A stretch of DNA of 64,000 bases, taken from assembly GCA_947089905.1 (NCBI GenBank), contig CAMUMG010000004.1, forward strand, positions 124,001 through 188,000. Reading direction: 5' to 3'. Of this stretch, positions 1 to 9,882 are shown piece after piece. Each line of letters opens with the position of its first letter. Position 1 is the stretch's first letter. The notes below the pieces were generated by a model. It was not told where the DNA came from. It searched no databases and worked only from the letters and a program-made list of their open reading frames with translations. The position numbers and the translations under genes were made by a program. Source of the stretch: an uncultured Lachnospiraceae bacterium (GTDB lineage: Bacteria > Bacillota > Clostridia > Lachnospirales > Lachnospiraceae).

Positions 1-1
1 T

Positions 2-841
2 CATCTTTGTGAAGGTACTGATATAAATTTAGAGTATTCCTCTGTTTCTGAATTTTTATCCTCTCCTAATAATATTTTAGGATTAGAATATGTAAAAGCT
101 GTGCGGGAAAGAAATAGCTCTATTACTCCAATAACAATTTTACGAAAGGGTTCGGGATATCACTCGAAGGAACTAAAAGAAAAATATTGTTCTGCCACAG
201 GTTTTCGTTCTTTTTATGAATCCTTTGCACAGACTAAACAAATTCTTTCTTTTGATAGATTAAATGAGCATTTTAAGGATCTGCTCCCAGAAATTTCTCT
301 TAAGATTTTATTTGATGCTTTTGGGAAAACTGCTCCGATTTGTGAGCGAGATTTTGCTTCTATTTTACAATATCTTTGTCTTACCTCCTCTAAAGAGCAT
401 CTATCTTCTATTTTTGAAATTGGATCAGAACTTGCAGACAGAATTCATGCCCAATCTGTATTTCCTTGTTCTTTCGATGATTTGGTGGTAAGATTAAAGA
501 CACGTCAGATTACAAGAACTAGAATTTTGCGTGGATTGTTTCATCTACTTTTAGGACTTCGAAAAGAAGATATGAATTCCTATCTTCAAAATAATGGCTA
601 TTTAAGGTTGCTCGGATTTCGAAGTAATGCTACCGTATTTTTAAAACAGTTAAAAACTTCTGCGTCTATTCCTGTTTTAACAAAACCTGCGACAGCAAAA
701 ACGCTTTTATCTTCTGTTTCCTTTCGTATGTTTGAACTCGATTTGCTCGCTGCACGCCTTTACCGCCAAATTGTTTATACATCTTATGGTACCGTTCTTT
801 CTGATGAATATAAACAAAGTCCTATTATTGTAAAAACATAA
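2..841 (+). CDS. tmcAL: tRNA(Met) cytidine acetate ligase TmcAL, C-terminal part
   Basis: The frame is open from the first bases of the window, so the gene starts upstream and only about 279 codons are present. The visible part includes SPNNILGLEYVKAV followed by ITPITILRKGSGYHS, the conserved nucleotidyltransferase-like core of the YlbM/TmcAL family. Members activate acetate with ATP and acetylate the wobble cytidine (ac4C34) of elongator tRNA-Met in the cytoplasm. The GTG at 101 is internal and is not the start. It is followed after 50 bases by a ylbJ-type sporulation gene, as in the ylb region of Bacillus, which supports the call. Confidence 0.85.
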   Translation, partial: HLCEGTDINLEYSSVSEFLSSPNNILGLEYVKAVRERNSSITPITILRKGSGYHSKELKEKYCSATGFRSFYESFAQTKQILSFDRLNEHFKDLLPEISLKILFDAFGKTAPICERDFASILQYLCLTSSKEHLSSIFEIGSELADRIHAQSVFPCSFDDLVVRLKTRQITRTRILRGLFHLLLGLRKEDMNSYLQNNGYLRLLGFRSNATVFLKQLKTSASIPVLTKPATAKTLLSSVSFRMFELDLLAARLYRQIVYTSYGTVLSDEYKQSPIIVKT

Positions 842-891
842 CTAAGAAGATTTCTTCATATAATAAAATAATTTGAGACTTGGGGATTATT

Positions 892-1881
892 ATGAATTCG
901 AAACGATTTCTTTTAATTGTAAAAAAACTTCCCTTTCTATTATTTTTATGTTTGATGTTGCTTTTTCCTACAGCAACTCTACAAGGAGCGTCTACTGGTC
1001 TTTTACTTTGGTTTCAAAAAATTCTTCCTGTTTTACTTCCTTTTGTTATTATTTCTGGACTTATTATTCGTCTTGGACTAATTAGTCCTATTTCAAAAAT
1101 ACTCTATCCAGTATTAAAGTATCTTTTTCCTGTAAGTCCTAGTGGATGTTATCCTATTTTAATTGGCTTTTTATCTGGACTTCCTATGGGTGCTAAAACA
1201 GTAGCAGATCTTGTTCAACAAAAAAAAATCAATTCGCTAGAAGGTAGATATCTTGTCTGTTTATGTAATAATGCCAGTCCTATGTTTATATTAAATTATA
1301 TCGCTGCTTCTGAACTTGGAGTAGCAAAACTTGGTCTAGTATTGTGTGCTATTTTATATCTATCTGCTATCTTTTCTGCCAGACTTGCCTATCCAATAAA
1401 ACCACTTTCTATTTTAAATTCTTCAAAACACTATCAAACTACTATGTTTGCCACTTCTCTTGACGAGGATAAAACTTCACAAAAGCAGCCTCAAACATCT
1501 CTTTCTACTCAATTAGATTCTTCTATCTTAGATGGTTTTACTGTAGTTACAAAAATTGGAGGCTATGTCATTTTATTTTCGATTCTTTCTTCCTATTTAA
1601 CGATGCTTCCCATTCCATCTATTTTTCAGAGTGTTTTGAGTTGTACTTTAGAAATAACAACTGGAATTCACCAAATTAGTCTTTTAAACGTTTCTCTATC
1701 AGTAAAATTTTTTTTATCTGTTGTCTTTACTGCATTTGGAGGTCTTTCTGGTCTTGCACAAACGCAAAGTGTTATTCACTCCAGTGGTCTTTCTACCTTT
1801 TTTTATTTTAAGATAAAACTAATAAATGCCGCTTTTGCTGCATCTATTAGTATTTTGTATCTTTTTATCCTTCCGCTTTAA
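892..1881 (+). CDS. ylbJ: YlbJ/SpoVV-type sporulation integral membrane protein
   Basis: About 329 residues with many hydrophobic segments. The central motif GFLSGLPMGAKTVADL and the later CNNASPMFILNYIAAS match the nucleoside-recognition (GATE-like) core of the YlbJ family. In Bacillus YlbJ (SpoVV) moves dipicolinic acid across the outer forespore membrane; the same role is inferred here. I prefer the ATG at 892, with a TGGGGA ribosome site about 5 bases upstream, over the TTG at 880. A polar loop of about 50 residues (Gln/Ser/Thr-rich, residues 180-205) separates the two halves. Its stop overlaps the stop of the convergent gene by a few bases, leaving no room for a terminator. Confidence 0.8.
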   Translation: MNSKRFLLIVKKLPFLLFLCLMLLFPTATLQGASTGLLLWFQKILPVLLPFVIISGLIIRLGLISPISKILYPVLKYLFPVSPSGCYPILIGFLSGLPMGAKTVADLVQQKKINSLEGRYLVCLCNNASPMFILNYIAASELGVAKLGLVLCAILYLSAIFSARLAYPIKPLSILNSSKHYQTTMFATSLDEDKTSQKQPQTSLSTQLDSSILDGFTVVTKIGGYVILFSILSSYLTMLPIPSIFQSVLSCTLEITTGIHQISLLNVSLSVKFFLSVVFTAFGGLSGLAQTQSVIHSSGLSTFFYFKIKLINAAFAASISILYLFILPL

Positions 1882-2552
1882 TTTGCATGATCTAAAAAGG
1901 AATCCGGATCAAAATCATATGTATCGTCCGAATATTGCTGATCAGATATATCCTCAGTTTCTTCTTCAGCTTGTATCTGCATGGATCTTGTTCCTTGCTG
2001 TAAAGGATTTAATTGATCGGTAATTTCTTTGCGGTTTTCTGTTACAATATTTAAATTACCCTGTAAACTCGCAATAAAGGTTTCTGCTTTTTCTTTTGTG
2101 GTTTCCAACGTATCTGTAATTGTATTTTCTAACTCTACTAACATATCATTTGTATAGGCAAGTGCCCCTTCCCTGATTTGTTCTGCATCGCTATTTGCAG
2201 AGGCTAACATGGCATTTGCCTGTGCAGTTGCATCCGCCATGATTTCATTTGCCTGCTGATATGCCTGTTGAACAATTTCATTCTCATTAATTAAACTTTC
2301 TGCCCTTTTTCTTGCTGCATCCTGAATTTCTGCGGATTTTTTTTCTGCATCTGCTAAAATAGCATCTCTATTTGCAATGATTTTCTGATAACGCTTTATC
2401 TCATCTGGAGTACGAAGCTTCAGTTCATCTAGTAAATCATAAAGTTCATCTTTTGGCACAATTACCTTTGTCTGAGATAATGGCTGCATTTTACAGCTTT
2501 CAATAAATTCATAAATATCATCAATTAACTGTTCAATTCTGCTCATGCCCAT
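1878..2552 (-). CDS. Coiled-coil protein resembling ATPase subunit H/DivIVA-like proteins
   Basis: About 224 residues. After a conserved start (MSRIEQLIDDIYEF) a long charged alanine-rich stretch (residues 60-190) with repeats such as DAEKKSAEIQDAARKRAE is almost surely a coiled coil; the C-terminus is acidic. Such proteins in clostridia are often labelled V-type ATPase subunit H, but no ATPase genes are near and the label is similarity of a coiled coil only. The start at 2552 (MGMSRIEQ) is chosen because GGAGT lies 8 bases upstream; 2546 is the alternative. That ribosome site lies in the last codons of coaD, so the two genes are probably translationally coupled. Function unknown; a DivIVA-like or envelope role is possible. 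Confidence 0.65.
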   Translation of the reverse strand: MGMSRIEQLIDDIYEFIESCKMQPLSQTKVIVPKDELYDLLDELKLRTPDEIKRYQKIIANRDAILADAEKKSAEIQDAARKRAESLINENEIVQQAYQQANEIMADATAQANAMLASANSDAEQIREGALAYTNDMLVELENTITDTLETTKEKAETFIASLQGNLNIVTENRKEITDQLNPLQQGTRSMQIQAEEETEDISDQQYSDDTYDFDPDSFLDHAN

Positions 2553-2556
2553 ACAT

Positions 2557-3060
2557 CTACACTCCTTTATTATATTTATCCAACACTGTCTGAAGGATAC
2601 ACTCCGGCACAAGCCTTGTAATATCTCCGCCGTAACTAGCAACTTCTTTTACAATACTAGAACTAAGATAAGAGTATTCTACACTTGTAGTCAAAAATAT
2701 AGTATCAATTTCTGGTGCAAGTTTATGATTAATCTGTGCGATTTGTAGTTCATATTCAAAATCACTGACTGCACGCAAGCCACGGACAATCACTTGTGCT
2801 CCCCGTGCTCTTGCAAATTCTACGGTCAATCCGTCAAAGGCTTCCACATAGACATTTGGAATCTCTTTCACTGCCTGTTCAATTAACGCAACTCTTTCCT
2901 CAGAAGAAAACAAAGGACGTTTTGTACTATTGAGCAAAACACTGATAATTAATCGATCCAAAATCTTTGCGGAACGCTCAATTACATCTAAATGTCCTAA
3001 TGTAATCGGATCAAAGCTTCCTGGATAAATTCCTATCCGCAACTGTTTTGTCGCTGACAT
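2557..3060 (-). CDS. coaD: Pantetheine-phosphate adenylyltransferase
   Basis: 167 residues, the normal family length. [18 protein letters not shown] is the nucleotide-binding (T/H)xGH motif, [22 protein letters not shown] is the substrate-binding block and [14 protein letters not shown] the C-terminal signature ISSSxVRE. It transfers AMP from ATP to 4'-phosphopantetheine, the fourth step of coenzyme A synthesis. The ATG at 3060 has GGAGG 8 bases upstream; the GTG at 3066 is too close to it. It sits between rsmD and the coiled-coil gene in one minus operon, the same rsmD-coaD order as the Bacillus ylb cluster. Confidence 0.95.
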   Translation of the reverse strand: MSATKQLRIGIYPGSFDPITLGHLDVIERSAKILDRLIISVLLNSTKRPLFSSEERVALIEQAVKEIPNVYVEAFDGLTVEFARARGAQVIVRGLRAVSDFEYELQIAQINHKLAPEIDTIFLTTSVEYSYLSSSIVKEVASYGGDITRLVPECILQTVLDKYNKGV

Positions 3061-3083
3061 ATGCACTACCTCCGTCTTTTTTG

Positions 3084-3647
3084 TTATTCTTCTGTCTTTT
3101 TTGATAGAAATACATGTTTATTTGTCTTATAGCATTTCTCACGATCTATTATAAATCCCATCTCAGATACATAGGAAAATTCTGTTTTTATCGAACTTTC
3201 TACAATAATCCACGTCTGTTTATGTACCAGAGTACAATTTGACAGATAAGCCAACACTTGCTTTTCCAACTCTTTCTCATAAGGAGGATCTAAAAAAATC
3301 AAGTCAAAACTCTTTTTGTCTGTCTGAAGTTTATTTAATGCTAAAAATACATCTCCGGCTATGATCTTTGCTTTGTCCTCTAATTTAACTGCTGCTAAAT
3401 TACTTCGGATACACTCTAGTGCCTGTTTATCCTGTTCTACCAGTATGGCCTGTTTTGCCCCCCTGCTTAAAGCTTCAATTCCAATTGCACCACTTCCAGA
3501 AAATAGATCTAAAAATATAGCATCTACCAGAAATGGATTTAATATATTAAATAAAGTTTCCTTAATTCGATCCGTAGTTGGACGAACTTGCAACCCCTTA
3601 ATTGTCTTTAGTTTTGTTCCTCTTTTACTTCCTGCAATTACTCTCAT
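3084..3647 (-). CDS. rsmD: 16S rRNA (guanine966-N2)-methyltransferase RsmD
   Basis: 187 residues. [18 protein letters not shown] at the N-terminus, [20 protein letters not shown] as the SAM-binding motif I and [11 protein letters not shown] as the catalytic DPPY motif identify the RsmD family, which methylates N2 of G966 in the small-subunit rRNA. The start at 3647 follows a GGGAAA stretch; a TTG at 3665 is less likely. It is the first gene of the rsmD-coaD-coiled-coil operon, with 23 bases to coaD and a good promoter upstream. Confidence 0.93.
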   Translation of the reverse strand: MRVIAGSKRGTKLKTIKGLQVRPTTDRIKETLFNILNPFLVDAIFLDLFSGSGAIGIEALSRGAKQAILVEQDKQALECIRSNLAAVKLEDKAKIIAGDVFLALNKLQTDKKSFDLIFLDPPYEKELEKQVLAYLSNCTLVHKQTWIIVESSIKTEFSYVSEMGFIIDREKCYKTNKHVFLSKKTEE

Positions 3648-3670
3648 TGTTTCCCTTTTTTTCAAATACT

Positions 3671-3699
3671 ATCTTAGCCTATATGTTCTTATAATTCAA
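3671..3699 (-). promoter_or_regulatory. Predicted sigma-A promoter of rsmD-coaD operon
   Basis: Minus strand TTGAAT, 17-base spacer, TAAGAT, about 24 bases upstream of the rsmD ATG. Prediction from sequence only. Confidence 0.5.
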
Positions 3700-3766
3700 C
3701 TACTTTTTTATGTATTTATAATTTTAAATTATTTATATCAATATAGAGTTACATTTCAGATAATTT

Positions 3767-3802
3767 AAATTTGTGAGGGGGACAAATGCCCCCTCCAAAT
3801 TT
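3767..3802 (-). terminator. Hairpin after SASP gene
   Basis: On the minus strand AAATTTG-GAGGGGGC pairs across a short loop with GTCCCCCT-ACAAATTT. The G/C core is strong but there is no long U tract, so termination efficiency is uncertain. It lies 25 bases after the SASP stop and before the rsmD promoter. Confidence 0.55.
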
Positions 3803-3826
3803 AAGCAATTTTTCGTTTCCGTAAAA

Positions 3827-4033
3827 TTACTTGCCAGATGCCATTTTTTCTTCTTGGGCACGGATCATCTTTTTTACCATCATGCCACCAACACTGCCGT
3901 TTTGATAAGAGGTAAGATTTCCATTATAACCATTGGATAATGGTACTCCAAGTTCAGAAGCAACCTCCATTTTAAAACGGTTCATTGCCTCTTTTGCATC
4001 TGGTACTTCTACTCTGTTTCTACTACTTGCCAT
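3827..4033 (-). CDS. Alpha/beta-type small acid-soluble spore protein
   Basis: 68 residues. The pattern EAMNRFKMEVASELGVPL, the Asn-rich middle and GSVGGMMVKKMIRAQEEKMA are the two conserved blocks of alpha/beta SASPs, including the E/S region cut by the Gpr protease during germination. These proteins coat and protect spore DNA. The ATG at 4033 has GGAGGAG 6 bases upstream; the in-frame codons before it are not conserved. It is monocistronic, with a hairpin after it. Expression by sigma-G is expected from the family, but I did not find a convincing sigma-G promoter. Confidence 0.93.
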   Translation of the reverse strand: MASSRNRVEVPDAKEAMNRFKMEVASELGVPLSNGYNGNLTSYQNGSVGGMMVKKMIRAQEEKMASGK

Positions 4034-4097
4034 AATAAACTCCTCCATTTTCCAGACCATATGCCCTCGCTTTTAAGGCGACAGGAAACTTTTTTCG

Positions 4098-4229
4098 TTA
4101 TGTAGCAACTCCTGTCGCCACAACGATTTTGTTTCCATCGGCTTTGGACTTTTCAACTTTGTTGTTTGTTACGCTGATAGTATATGCAGTTTTGTTCTTG
4201 TTAATCTGGCAATTTTCGGTAAATATCAC
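4098..4229 (-). other. Stretch with a 43-codon open frame, possible gene remnant
   Basis: Between the SASP and the next gene the minus strand has an uninterrupted frame reading AYTISVTNNKVEKSKADGNK near its end, closed by TAA at 4098. It overlaps the end of the upstream gene out of frame and has no ribosome site. A 10-base inverted repeat (GGCGACAGGA / TCCTGTCGCC) spans its end and the following spacer. It may be a decayed gene or chance; no family is recognised. Confidence 0.2.
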
Positions 4230-4830
4230 CACAATTTTTTTTTCTTAATCCCATAATACCACTTACAGATTTTAAAGGAATAAGTAATAAACGCGAATTA
4301 ACACAAACCCCAATTTTTTCTTTTGTCTGTAATAATTCTAACAATTTTGGTTGAAGAGAAAGTGGTAGATCTCCATAACCAACTCCAAATTGCCAAATCA
4401 CTTCATCACTCGGATAATTTTTCGCTACTAGATCTTCTACAAATCTTCGAACTTCTTCAATTACAGCATTCGCAGTCGCATCTAAAAGAAGTGCTTTTAA
4501 CATATCTTTCTTTTGAACTTCTTCTATTTTATCATCTACTGCTTTTCCAAGAGTACAACAATTAAGCACCGCTCTATCACACCCAGCTAGATGTTTTAGA
4601 ATAGAATTTCCAGTAAGAAGAATTCCTCCTTGTTGTGTTAAAATGCCTTCTTTTGTTCTCTGAATTTTTGTTGTTAAAAAAGTATAGTCTGGCTGCATGA
4701 TCTCTTTTAGTTCTATTTCACACTCTTCTAATATGTCTAAAATATCTTCGGTTGGTTGCTGTTTTCCATATCCTAAATATCGAAGTGTCTCTTTACGATT
4801 CATTAATTTGGCATTATCGCACAGTTTCAT
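4201..4830 (-). CDS. Stand-alone B12-dependent methionine synthase activation domain protein
   Basis: About 209 residues. The N-terminal MNRKETLRYLGYGKQQP, central LAGCDRAVLNCCTLGKAVD and C-terminal WQFGVGYGDLPLSLQPKLLELL-SRLLLIPLKSVSGIMGL match the MetH activation (AdoMet-binding) domain, here encoded alone. In clostridia such proteins are thought to help reactivate oxidised cobalamin on a short methionine synthase encoded elsewhere. The start at 4830 (ATG) is chosen over the GTG at 4842, which is too near the ribosome site. It follows tcdA by 26 bases in the same operon. Function in reactivation is inferred from the domain. Confidence 0.75.
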   Translation of the reverse strand: MKLCDNAKLMNRKETLRYLGYGKQQPTEDILDILEECEIELKEIMQPDYTFLTTKIQRTKEGILTQQGGILLTGNSILKHLAGCDRAVLNCCTLGKAVDDKIEEVQKKDMLKALLLDATANAVIEEVRRFVEDLVAKNYPSDEVIWQFGVGYGDLPLSLQPKLLELLQTKEKIGVCVNSRLLLIPLKSVSGIMGLRKKNCGDIYRKLPD

Positions 4831-4856
4831 TTTATTTTCCACTTCTTTTCGTTTAT

Positions 4857-5558
4857 CTATTCTATATGACAGAGATCTTTAATTACTTCAGAAGCTATCA
4901 ATAAACCCGCCACAGGCGGAACAAATGCAGTACTTGTAGGTATTATTTTACCTTCCATATCTTTACCTTTCACTCTTGGGAGTTCCTTGGAATATACTAC
5001 CTTTAATCTTGTAATCCCACGCTTTTTTAATTCTCTTCGCATTACTTTTGCTAAAGGACAGACTGAGGTTTCGTATAGATCAGCAATCATAAATTCCGAT
5101 GGATTTAGTTTATTACCTGCCCCCATACTAGAAATAATTGGCGTATTTGCTTCCTTGGCTTTTAAAACTAATTCTATTTTTGCTGTTATGGTATCTACTG
5201 CATCTATAATATAGTCATATTTTGTAAAATCAAATTCATTTGAATTCTCCGGAAGAAAAAAACAGTTTCTTATGGTTACATTTAATTTTGGATTAATATC
5301 TAAAAGTCGTTCACTCATAACTTCTGTCTTTGGTCTTTTTAGTGTGCTGTGTAGGGCAATAATTTGTCGGTTTAAATTGGTTATACTTATAATATCATTA
5401 TCAATTAGATCTACTGAGCCTATTCCACTGCGTACTAATGCCTCTGCACTATATCCTCCAACACCCCCAAGTCCAAAAATGGCAACGTGCATTTGATGTA
5501 AATGTTCCATCGCCTGTGTCCCTAATAAAAGTTCTGTTCTTTGAAATTGTTCCCTCAC
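4857..5558 (-). CDS. tcdA: tRNA threonylcarbamoyladenosine dehydratase
   Basis: 233 residues. HVAIFGLGGVGGYSAEALVRSGIG is the E1-like nucleotide-binding motif and DNDIISITNLNRQI the adjoining block; SSMGAGNKLNP and the Cys in TSVCPLAKVMRREL are typical of TcdA (CsdL/YgdL). The enzyme uses ATP to cyclise t6A37 to ct6A in tRNAs. The start is GTG at 5558 with AGGGG 7 bases upstream; no better ATG is present. The operon order methylase-nfo-tcdA-activation protein is tight (18 bases from nfo). Confidence 0.92.
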   Translation of the reverse strand: MREQFQRTELLLGTQAMEHLHQMHVAIFGLGGVGGYSAEALVRSGIGSVDLIDNDIISITNLNRQIIALHSTLKRPKTEVMSERLLDINPKLNVTIRNCFFLPENSNEFDFTKYDYIIDAVDTITAKIELVLKAKEANTPIISSMGAGNKLNPSEFMIADLYETSVCPLAKVMRRELKKRGITRLKVVYSKELPRVKGKDMEGKIIPTSTAFVPPVAGLLIASEVIKDLCHIE

Positions 5559-5576
5559 CTTGATACCCCTTTTTCT

Positions 5577-6491
5577 TTAATTCCTTTTACCTTTGCGAAT
5601 CTTTTCTATTAATTTCTCGTCAAACTTACCACTTCTTAACATGGCAAGTTCATATTGGTAAGGAGGTAATGTCTTTTCTTTTTCTCCTTCTTTTGCTGTT
5701 ACATAAGGAGTTTCTAAGATTTTAGGAATCTCTAAAAAGTCTTTATGGTATACGATATGGTGTAATGCTTCATAGCCAATTGTGCCAAATCCAATATTTT
5801 CATGACGGTCTTTCTTTGAACCACATGGATTTTTACTGTCATTGATATGAAAAACTGCAATCTGATTTTTTCCAATAAGATGATCAAATTTATCTATAAC
5901 TTCATCAAAACCATTTACAATATCATACCCTGCATCATTGACATGACAAGTATCAAAACAGATCCTCAATTTTTGATTATGCACAACTTTATCATAGATC
6001 TCTGCAAGTTCCTCAAAACTTTTTCCAATTTCGCTTCCCTTTCCTGCCATTGTTTCTAAAGCAATATATACCTTAGTATCCGCAGACAAAACTTCATTTA
6101 GTCCCTCAACTGTTTTTTTAATTCCCTCTTTTGTTCCGGCATCTACATGAGAACCGGGATGTAAAACCAAAATGTTACTGTGCATTGCTATAGTTCGTTC
6201 TAACTCACTGGCTAAAAACTCAACAGCAAGAGAAAACGTTTCTGATTTTATAGAATTAGCAAGATTAATAATATAAGGGGCATGAACAATCGGATCACTA
6301 AGATGATATTTATTCATATAGGCAAAGCCAGCATCTAAATTTAACTCTTCAATCGGTTTTCTTCTGGTATTTTGTGGTGCACCTGTATAGAGCATAAACA
6401 GATCTGCACCATAAGAAACAGCTTCTTTTGCTGAACCTAAAAAAAGTTCTCCGCTATTCATTCCAACGTGGCATCCTATTTTTGTAGTCAT
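5577..6491 (-). CDS. nfo: Endonuclease IV (AP endonuclease)
   Basis: 304 residues. Metal-binding motifs of the family are all visible: [29 protein letters not shown] and [21 protein letters not shown]. Endonuclease IV cleaves 5' to abasic sites using three zinc ions in base-excision repair. The ATG at 6491 gives [11 protein letters not shown], the usual N-terminus; the frame runs further upstream but into the previous gene. Gap to the upstream methylase gene is 10 bases. Confidence 0.95.
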   Translation of the reverse strand: MTTKIGCHVGMNSGELFLGSAKEAVSYGADLFMLYTGAPQNTRRKPIEELNLDAGFAYMNKYHLSDPIVHAPYIINLANSIKSETFSLAVEFLASELERTIAMHSNILVLHPGSHVDAGTKEGIKKTVEGLNEVLSADTKVYIALETMAGKGSEIGKSFEELAEIYDKVVHNQKLRICFDTCHVNDAGYDIVNGFDEVIDKFDHLIGKNQIAVFHINDSKNPCGSKKDRHENIGFGTIGYEALHHIVYHKDFLEIPKILETPYVTAKEGEKEKTLPPYQYELAMLRSGKFDEKLIEKIRKGKRN

Positions 6492-6501
6492 ATTGGTTTT
6501 C

Positions 6502-7998
6502 CTATCTATATATTTCGGATTGTATTCGAAGAATACATAGATGAGTTTCCTCCTTTTTTGAAATTTCAATGATTTTTTCTATTCGATAATTATTTTTTAT
6601 ATGGCACTTAACAAATTCTATATTATGTGTATATAATACTAAAATACCCTGTTTTTTGATATGTTGCAATGCTTTTTTAAAAAATTTTTCATATAACTTT
6701 TTAATTTCTATCTCTTCTTCTTTGTTTTTAGTAAATGGAAGATTGGTAATTAATTCATCAAACATCATTTCATGCTGAAAGGAAAAGAAATCTCTATGAA
6801 TATAATAAATAGTAAGTCCTGCTGTTTTTGTATTCTCTCTTGCTCCTAAAATTGCCTCTCCAAATGTGTCTATCCCATAGATAGCATTTGTCTTGCCCCA
6901 ATTTGCCCGTTCTATTAACATGGTGCCAACCCCACAAAAAGGATCTAAAACTTTAGCATTTGGTGCTAAATAATCGGCTGCTAAATACATAATAAGTGCT
7001 GCTACATTCGGACGAATACTTGCTGCAACGACATTCTTTCGATAGGAAAATCTCAAATCTGGCAGAGTCATTAATTTTACTAAAGTTGTATAAGTGCCCT
7101 CTTTATTTTCTATAAGACGAATTTCTATCTCGTAGTGACTGGTTGAATTTAATAACTGTCTTTTTGTCTGATATTCAATCTCTATTGCCAGTCGCTTTGC
7201 AAATTTACTCTTTTCTTCTTTTGTACTTCTACTTCGGATTTCTAATCGAAAATAAAAGGGAGTAGTAGTATTATGTCGTTCCTTTAAAAAATCCAGCAAC
7301 TTACTTTTAGCAATTTCTTTAGCTGCCTCTTGTGTATCGTTTGAAAGCTTCTTCATTCCCGATACCAAAAACAGCACTTCACGAAAAGTTCGATTTGAAA
7401 CGACTTCACGAATTTTTTCAGTTTTTACCAAAACCCCTAAATTCCATTCTTTTCCTGTTATTCCCTCTTCCTTTAACTGCGTAATTGTATATACTGCATG
7501 ATCTTTTTCTGTCACCAAAAACAATTCAGATGGAACTTTCCATCCTGTAAACAGATGCTTTTCTGGTATTAAAGTAAAACTTTCTAAAAGTCGAATCTCC
7601 TGTGTCAAATGTTTTTTATTTTCTGGTGTAATCGGTTGTAATAGTAATTCCTCTTTTCTTTTCAATAATTCTTTGAAAATTTTAGAATATTCTAATTGCC
7701 CTATCGCTTCTAAGTAAGAATTTCTTACAAAATTTGTTTCTTCTTTTTTATATGCTTCCCATAGAGGTTCTAAAAAACAATCATCTGCTAGTAAACCTAA
7801 AATTTGAGCCATATTTTTTCTAACTTTAGGATCTTGATGTGAAAGCAGTGAAAAAAAGGTTTCATATTTTTCTTTAAGAGAAACAATCAAATTTTCTCGT
7901 TTTATTCCATCAGATAACAACTGTTTTATATCTTCCTTTACTTGAATCAATGCTTCTCTATCCACATCACCTTTCAATACATCTTCAAAATTCAACAT
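6502..7998 (-). CDS. HEAT-repeat protein with putative THUMP-like and RNA N2-guanine methylase domain
   Basis: 498 residues in an unusual arrangement. Residues 1-125 carry HEAT-like helices ([30 protein letters not shown]). Residues 160-310 look like a divergent THUMP/NFLD region. Residues 325-495 are a Rossmann methylase with [15 protein letters not shown] as motif I and NLPF as the catalytic motif, as in the Trm14/RlmKL-N/UPF0020 branch that makes m2G in tRNA or rRNA. The exact target base is unknown. It is the first gene of the nfo-tcdA operon and has a perfect consensus promoter. Start ATG at 7998; no strong ribosome site is visible. Confidence 0.65.
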   Translation of the reverse strand: MLNFEDVLKGDVDREALIQVKEDIKQLLSDGIKRENLIVSLKEKYETFFSLLSHQDPKVRKNMAQILGLLADDCFLEPLWEAYKKEETNFVRNSYLEAIGQLEYSKIFKELLKRKEELLLQPITPENKKHLTQEIRLLESFTLIPEKHLFTGWKVPSELFLVTEKDHAVYTITQLKEEGITGKEWNLGVLVKTEKIREVVSNRTFREVLFLVSGMKKLSNDTQEAAKEIAKSKLLDFLKERHNTTTPFYFRLEIRSRSTKEEKSKFAKRLAIEIEYQTKRQLLNSTSHYEIEIRLIENKEGTYTTLVKLMTLPDLRFSYRKNVVAASIRPNVAALIMYLAADYLAPNAKVLDPFCGVGTMLIERANWGKTNAIYGIDTFGEAILGARENTKTAGLTIYYIHRDFFSFQHEMMFDELITNLPFTKNKEEEIEIKKLYEKFFKKALQHIKKQGILVLYTHNIEFVKCHIKNNYRIEKIIEISKKEETHLCILRIQSEIYR

Positions 7999-8045
7999 AA
8001 TTTTTCCACTTAATCTTTCTTTATTTTATAATTAATATTAGACCG

Positions 8046-8074
8046 ATTATAACCTTCTTGTTTCCACTTGTCAA
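8046..8074 (-). promoter_or_regulatory. Consensus sigma-A promoter of methylase-nfo-tcdA operon
   Basis: Minus strand TTGACA, 17 bases, TATAAT: 12 of 12 consensus bases. Its -35 overlaps back-to-back with the -35 of the divergent promoter for the gene at 8115, so the two may compete for polymerase. Confidence 0.75.
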
Positions 8075-8096
8075 TTTCTATACAAAGGTATAAAAT
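8068..8096 (+). promoter_or_regulatory. Predicted promoter of small protein gene at 8115
   Basis: Plus strand TTGTCA, 17 bases, TAAAAT, sharing six bases of -35 region with the divergent minus promoter. Confidence 0.45.
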
Positions 8097-8114
8097 AAAA
8101 AAGAGGTGATAGAG

Positions 8115-8363
8115 ATGACAGATGACACAACAAAAAAAGAATATACTCCTATTCTTCCATTTGACATTTCCTATGGACATAATTTAGATACCTACGATCA
8201 TATGCCTTATGTTCGTGATCCCAAACTATGTAATGCTGATACGGTTGCAATGGAAAGTGGAAATGTCTATAAGTTTTATCGGTGTAATGAGAAAAAAGCT
8301 CAGCTAATCGGTGGAGATCCTCCTGTCAAATATAACATAATAGAAGAAGAGGAAGAAGCCTGA
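8115..8363 (+). CDS. Small conserved acidic protein of unknown function
   Basis: 82 residues with no signal peptide or membrane segment. Motifs DISYGHNLDTYDHMPYVRD and GGDPPVKYNI, two Cys (LCNADT, YRCNEK) and an acidic tail EEEEEA. I do not recognise a named family. The ATG at 8115 has AGAGGTG 6 bases upstream, better than the GTG at 8106. A strong bidirectional terminator follows directly. Its own promoter and a good ribosome site argue that it is a real gene. Confidence 0.6.
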   Translation: MTDDTTKKEYTPILPFDISYGHNLDTYDHMPYVRDPKLCNADTVAMESGNVYKFYRCNEKKAQLIGGDPPVKYNIIEEEEEA

Positions 8364-8364
8364 C

Positions 8365-8419
8365 AAAAAGAGCTGCTGCATCAGTGATTGAAAAAGAAAT
8401 AGATGCAGCAGCTCTTTTT
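8365..8419. terminator. Bidirectional terminator between small ORF and eno
   Basis: AAAAAGAGCTGCTGCATC pairs with GATGCAGCAGCTCTTTTT across a 19-base loop, with A and T tracts on both sides, serving both convergent genes. Confidence 0.9.
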
Positions 8420-8428
8420 GCTGTATTT

Positions 8429-9838
<1,410 letters not shown>

Positions 9839-9882
9839 TTAGATAAAGCACAAAAATTTAGAAATTTAATATGGAGGTTTTT

